Shown one piece after another: positions 60,905 through 64,000 of a DNA stretch of 64,000 nucleotides. Both the position numbers and the translations under genes were made by a program. This stretch comes from CAZFZT01 sp964523675 (lineage in GTDB: Bacteria; Planctomycetota; Phycisphaerae; Phycisphaerales; SM1A02). Location: contig CAZFZT010000004.1 in NCBI GenBank assembly GCA_964523675.1, forward strand, positions 25,986 to 89,985, given 5' to 3'. Positions within the stretch are counted from its first letter, which is position 1, and each line of letters opens with the position of its first letter. The notes beneath the pieces were generated by a model. The model made no database searches. It saw only the letters and a list, made by a program, of their open reading frames with translations, and was not told where the DNA came from.

Positions 60905-61080
60905 GAGTTAGGGGTTAGGGGTTAGGAGTTAGGAAGTAGGAGTTAGGAGGCAGGAGTCAGGGGTTCTGGTAGCACCGCAACCGCTAACCTGACGCATACA
61001 GCCAACCCCCAACACCTAGCACCCAACACCTAACACCCAACTCCCAACTCCTAACTCCTACTTCCTAACCCCCAACTCCT
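60905..61080. repeat. Inverted GTTAGGN heptad arrays
   Basis: The left arm (60905-60964) is built of GTTAGGG, GTTAGGA and AGTAGGA units; the right arm (about 61010-61080) has the reverse complement units CTAACTC, CCCAACA and CCTAACA. About 45 nt of unique sequence separate them. The element fills the whole gap between the DUF1800 and DUF1501 genes. Confidence 0.85.
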
Positions 61081-61085
61081 TCCCC

Positions 61086-62426
61086 ATGAACAACTGCACC
61101 TGTGACGGCCACGGCAACTTCGACGCTCACCGCGTCAGCAGCACGGGTGGCGATGTCCCCTTTTCGCGCCGGCTGTTCATTCAACAGGGGTTGACGCTCG
61201 CTTCTCTTGCCTTCACGACGCCGCTGTTCATCGAGCGGTCCGCACGCGCGATGATGCTGCCAATCGGGTCGAGTGTGTCGTCACAGCCGGGCGTTCCTGA
61301 TGATCGCATTCTGGTCGTGGTGCAACTCGGTGGGGGCAATGATGGACTGAACACCGTCATTCCCTTTGGCGCAAGTGAGTATTACCGCGCGCGACGAACC
61401 ATCGCTGTGCCTGAGCCGGGTCGCGGCGATGCCGGTGCTCTCCTGCTCGATGACCGCGCCGGCCTCGGCCTCCATCCGCGTTTCGCACAATTCAAAGAAC
61501 TGATCGATGACGGCCTGGCGTCCATTATCCAAGGTGTGGGCTACCCAAATCCCAATCGCTCACACTTCACGGCAATGGATATCTGGCATACCGCCAATAC
61601 CAGCGCGACCGGGAACGGCTGGCTGGGACGCTACTTTGACAACACATGCAACGGAACGCCCGAGCCAGACGCCGGCGTTGCCATTGGTCGATCGGCCCCA
61701 CTTGCGATGATCGGCAAACTTCAGAAGCCGGTTAGCTTCGAGTCGGCTGACCTTTTCAAATGGGCAGGCGAGGAACTGCATCCGGCGATGAAGGAACCGT
61801 ATGAGAAGATCAACCGCACCGATCCGGCAAACCATCAGGCAGACACGCAACTCAACTTCCTCACACGAACCGCCCTGGATGCGCAGATGTCGTCTGAGCG
61901 CATTCGCGCTGCTGTCGCGCAGCGACCGCTCGTCAATTATCCCGGCGGCAATCTCTCGCGGCAACTGCGGATCGTCGGAGCAATGATTCGCGCGGGGATG
62001 AAGACGCGCGTTTATTACGTTTCGCTTGGCGGCTTCGACACCCACGCCAATCAGCCGGGGCAGCACGCGAATCTCCTCGCACAACTTGGCGGATCGCTCA
62101 ACGCCTTTCAGAAAGACCTCAAAGCGCAGGGCAACGCAGGGCGCGTGCTGACCCTGGTGTTCTCCGAGTTCGGCCGCCGTGTGTCTCAGAACGCCTCAAA
62201 CGGGACCGATCATGGCGCGGCTGCCCCGATGTTTCTCATGGGAGAGATGGTCCGGCCGGGCGTCCTTGGCAACCATCCCTCGCTGACGGATCTCGACCAA
62301 GGCGATTTGAAATACAACGCAGATTTCCGCTGCGTGTATGCAGCCATCCTGGAGGATTGGATGAAGGCCGATGCACGCGCCGTGCTTGGTGGCCAGTTCC
62401 AGAAAGCACGTGTTCTCAAGACCTAG
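61086..62426 (+). CDS. DUF1501 protein with Tat signal
   Basis: The 446-residue protein is a DUF1501 member of the alkaline phosphatase/sulfatase superfamily. A twin-arginine signal (FSRRLFIQQGLTLASLAF) lies at about residues 27-45, so it is exported folded. Motifs include VVVQLGGGNDGLNTV, HFTAMDIWHTAN, LGGFDTHANQPGQH and FSEFGRRVSQNAS with GTDHGAAAPMFLMG. Metal-binding Asp and His residues are in place. It lies 189 bp after the DUF1800 gene. Confidence 0.94.
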   Translation: MNNCTCDGHGNFDAHRVSSTGGDVPFSRRLFIQQGLTLASLAFTTPLFIERSARAMMLPIGSSVSSQPGVPDDRILVVVQLGGGNDGLNTVIPFGASEYYRARRTIAVPEPGRGDAGALLLDDRAGLGLHPRFAQFKELIDDGLASIIQGVGYPNPNRSHFTAMDIWHTANTSATGNGWLGRYFDNTCNGTPEPDAGVAIGRSAPLAMIGKLQKPVSFESADLFKWAGEELHPAMKEPYEKINRTDPANHQADTQLNFLTRTALDAQMSSERIRAAVAQRPLVNYPGGNLSRQLRIVGAMIRAGMKTRVYYVSLGGFDTHANQPGQHANLLAQLGGSLNAFQKDLKAQGNAGRVLTLVFSEFGRRVSQNASNGTDHGAAAPMFLMGEMVRPGVLGNHPSLTDLDQGDLKYNADFRCVYAAILEDWMKADARAVLGGQFQKARVLKT

Positions 62427-62449
62427 ACCGGCACGGGTCCATGTGCAGC

Positions 62450-62469
62450 GCGGAACGCGTGCGTTCCGC
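62450..62469. terminator. 9-bp palindrome after the DUF1501 gene
   Basis: GCGGAACGC and GCGTTCCGC form a perfect inverted repeat with two bases between them. It lies 24 bp past the DUF1501 stop. With no T-run it could be a weak terminator, a REP element or a protein site. Confidence 0.35.
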
Positions 62470-62530
62470 CCCGCAGGAACAGGGTGCGTCGGATTCATGC
62501 TGCGATCGTTTGATCGCCGATTTGCGTTGC

Positions 62531-63133
62531 ATGCGCAGCGCCACAATTGCATTTGCAGCGACGTTATTCTGTGTGCCCACCGCCGCTGCCGATCACGAGC
62601 CGTGCGGAGAGCCGGCCGCTCTGTACATCGACACCATGCCGTTGATCCTGATGCCGATGGAGGAAACGGCGACGATGTATTTTTCCTCCGCGTCTTACTC
62701 AGCGATTCAAATGACCTTTGCCGGCGGCACCACCGCTGCCGAACTGGTGGCTGTCATCAATGCCTTCACCGAGGTACACGGCCTCACCGCTTCATACGAT
62801 GGGCATGGATTCACCGATGTCCAGATCGAAAGCGTGGCCGTTGGAATCCATGCGTTCGCAACTGTTGCGCAGGCGGGTTGTACCGCCCCACCGCTCCTGA
62901 TGAATGAGCCGGGTGGCGAGCGATTGCACTTCATAACGGCAATCGGGGCCGATGCTGCGCCTGGCGATCTTGATTGTGACGGCGTTATCGGCGCGGCTGA
63001 CCTGCTCATCCTTCTGAACCATTGGGGTCCATGTCCGTCTCCATACGCACCGTGCACGAGTGACCTGACACTTGACGGCGCGGTGGATGTTGCCGACCTC
63101 CTGACACTGCTGGCCAACTGGGGCGCGCGGTAA
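62531..63133 (+). CDS. Small secreted protein with dockerin-like tail
   Basis: From the ATG at 62531 the protein has 200 residues, with a signal peptide ending in TAAAD. The middle part (about 25-130) contains a segment resembling flagellin-like or BslA-type beta structure (SYSAIQMTFAGGTTAAELVAVINAF), which is also close to a module found in bacterial flagellins; I do not assign it. Two dockerin-like motifs end the protein (GDLDCDGVIGAADLLILLNH and DLTLDGAVDVADLLTLLANW). In the first, the usual VGVPDLL is changed to IGAADLL. Confidence 0.8.
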   Translation: MRSATIAFAATLFCVPTAAADHEPCGEPAALYIDTMPLILMPMEETATMYFSSASYSAIQMTFAGGTTAAELVAVINAFTEVHGLTASYDGHGFTDVQIESVAVGIHAFATVAQAGCTAPPLLMNEPGGERLHFITAIGADAAPGDLDCDGVIGAADLLILLNHWGPCPSPYAPCTSDLTLDGAVDVADLLTLLANWGAR

Positions 63134-63229
63134 CACTCTCAGCACTCGTCGATCCCCTTTTTACTCAACGAAACTGAGCTGACCCGGTCAACGCGGAGCG
63201 CGAGAATATGCTGCGACAACGCCAGCGAT

Positions 63230-64000
63230 TCATTTCGGCTTTTCCTCCCGGTAGCGCACCCACATCAAACAGAGTCCCTCCGGCGGCATCGTCGGACCTG
63301 CGGCAGCGCGGTCCTTCTCTGCGATGATCTCGCTGATGTGCTTGGGCGCATACTTGCCGCGTCCCACCTCCACCAGCGTACCGGCGATAATGCGAATCAT
63401 GTTGTAAAGGAAGCCATCGCCCGCAATGTCGATTCTCAAGCGGCGCTTGCGCATGACTGTAACCTGGCATGAATGCACTGTCCGAACGGTGGACTCGCGG
63501 CCGTGGTGGAGGCGAGTGAAGCTCGCGAAATCGTGCGTTCCCACAATTCGCTGCGCCGCCTCCTGCATGGCATCGGGATCAAGCGTGTAGGCGGTCCATG
63601 CGACAAAGTGACGGCTGAAGAGCGGCCGCAATCCGCTGGCGCAGCCGTATGCAAGCCGGTAGCGATAACCCTTTGATGTGCAGTGAGAGATCGGATCGAA
63701 GTCATCGGGAACGATCGCAGCGCGGCGAACCTGGATGTCATCCGGCAGCCGGCTGTTGATGGCGCGCGGCAACCGGTCTAGCGGAATCTCCTGCTCGCTG
63801 GTGAATGCTGCCACCTGGCCAATCGCGTGAACGCCGGAATCCGTTCGAGAAGCGCCGAGAATGGTGATCGGCTCCCGAACGACCTCGCGCACGACTTCCT
63901 CGAGGACGCCTTGCGCTGTGCGCAGCGGCTCACCATCAGGCGGATGCTGCTTCTGCCAGCCGAAGAAACCGGTTCCGTCATAGGCGACTGTAAGTTTGTA
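63230..64000 (-). CDS. truA: tRNA pseudouridine synthase A, 5' end cut
   Basis: TruA makes pseudouridine at tRNA positions 38-40. The frame is open to the last base of the window, starting YKLTVAYDGTGFFGWQKQ, so only the first few residues are missing. The catalytic aspartate is in ASRTDSGVHAIGQVAAF. SKGYRYRL, GTHDFASF, FLYNMIRIIAGTLVEVGRG and PPEGLCLMWV are also family blocks. The motifs sit at the normal distances for a protein of about 260 residues. Its left end (stop at 63230) lies about 100 bp from the end of the convergent dockerin-tailed gene. Confidence 0.95.
   Translation of the reverse strand, partial: YKLTVAYDGTGFFGWQKQHPPDGEPLRTAQGVLEEVVREVVREPITILGASRTDSGVHAIGQVAAFTSEQEIPLDRLPRAINSRLPDDIQVRRAAIVPDDFDPISHCTSKGYRYRLAYGCASGLRPLFSRHFVAWTAYTLDPDAMQEAAQRIVGTHDFASFTRLHHGRESTVRTVHSCQVTVMRKRRLRIDIAGDGFLYNMIRIIAGTLVEVGRGKYAPKHISEIIAEKDRAAAGPTMPPEGLCLMWVRYREEKPK

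Noticed and set aside
60905..61080. CRISPR array or true telomere repeat
   Set aside because: Units are 7 nt, have no spacers, and face each other in two inverted arms between two genes on a chromosome-like segment.
1..64000. tRNA, rRNA, tmRNA, SRP RNA or RNase P genes, CRISPR arrays, IS transposases, phage genes
   Set aside because: Reading both strands by eye I found no convincing signature of any of these; a covariance-model or profile search could still find small RNAs that I cannot see.

Overview
The window looks like a chromosomal segment of a planctomycete, most likely of the class Phycisphaerae. The strongest clue is a family of five secreted proteins that end in tandem dockerin-like repeats of the form GDLNGD...VGVPDLLxLLxxWG, a hallmark of that group. 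Other planctomycete traits are the DUF1800/DUF1501 pair, a CRTAC1/ASPIC-UnbV protein and a VPAPGT-type sorting tail. This is inference from protein style; no rRNA or tRNA gene was seen. Both window edges cut genes: an unknown protein on the left and truA on the right.

Left part (1-16.7 kb). A lipid block rpmF-plsX-fabH reads leftward from a good sigma70-type promoter. To its right lies a leftward cluster (3661-12329) that is the most intriguing locus here. It encodes a MutL-type ASKHA ATPase, a barrel-sandwich plus KOW protein, a DUF6754 membrane protein with an FN3 domain, three further membrane proteins, and two small proteins. Several genes are chained by ATGA overlaps. No cobalamin-dependent mutase is present, yet a BtuF-like lipoprotein and a BtuC-like permease, without an ATPase, lie just beyond. 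ScoA and a TlpA-type thioredoxin lipoprotein fusion follow.

Middle (16.7-32 kb). Mostly single metabolic and housekeeping genes: a TIM-barrel isomerase, an M20 amidohydrolase, a dockerin-tailed secreted protein, a metallophosphoesterase, an AlkX/YcaQ-type DNA glycosylase, plsC, rsmJ, an SDR, a three-part HtrA protease, panB, an orphan SpoA/FliN-domain protein, a GH15 glucoamylase and a small EamA transporter.

32-48 kb. A block of secreted proteins: a PEP-CTERM-like protein, a CRTAC1-like protein, a large autotransporter-like beta-helix protein, and a second beta-helix gene interrupted by one in-frame stop. MgtE, a quinone oxidoreductase, a cyclophilin lipoprotein, a zinc metalloprotease and asd are interspersed. 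Within this block, an otherwise gene-free kilobase holds a 12-codon ORF with a Shine-Dalgarno sequence complementary to 17 nt of the 16S 3' tail, followed by a folded stretch and an intrinsic terminator.

48-64 kb. Two paralogous membrane proteins flank a TM2 protein. Then come a DUF6265-like protein, a short Rho, psuG, a DEAD-box helicase, alr, an FAD oxidoreductase/type III polyketide synthase pair, the DUF1800/DUF1501 pair, a dockerin-tailed protein and truA.

A theme runs through the window. Short arrays of 7-10 nt units, and imperfect inverted repeats, sit at gene edges and often supply start codons, stop codons or terminal residues (fabH, DUF6754 gene, orf120, btuF, panB). One array lies inside psuG as an in-frame insertion.
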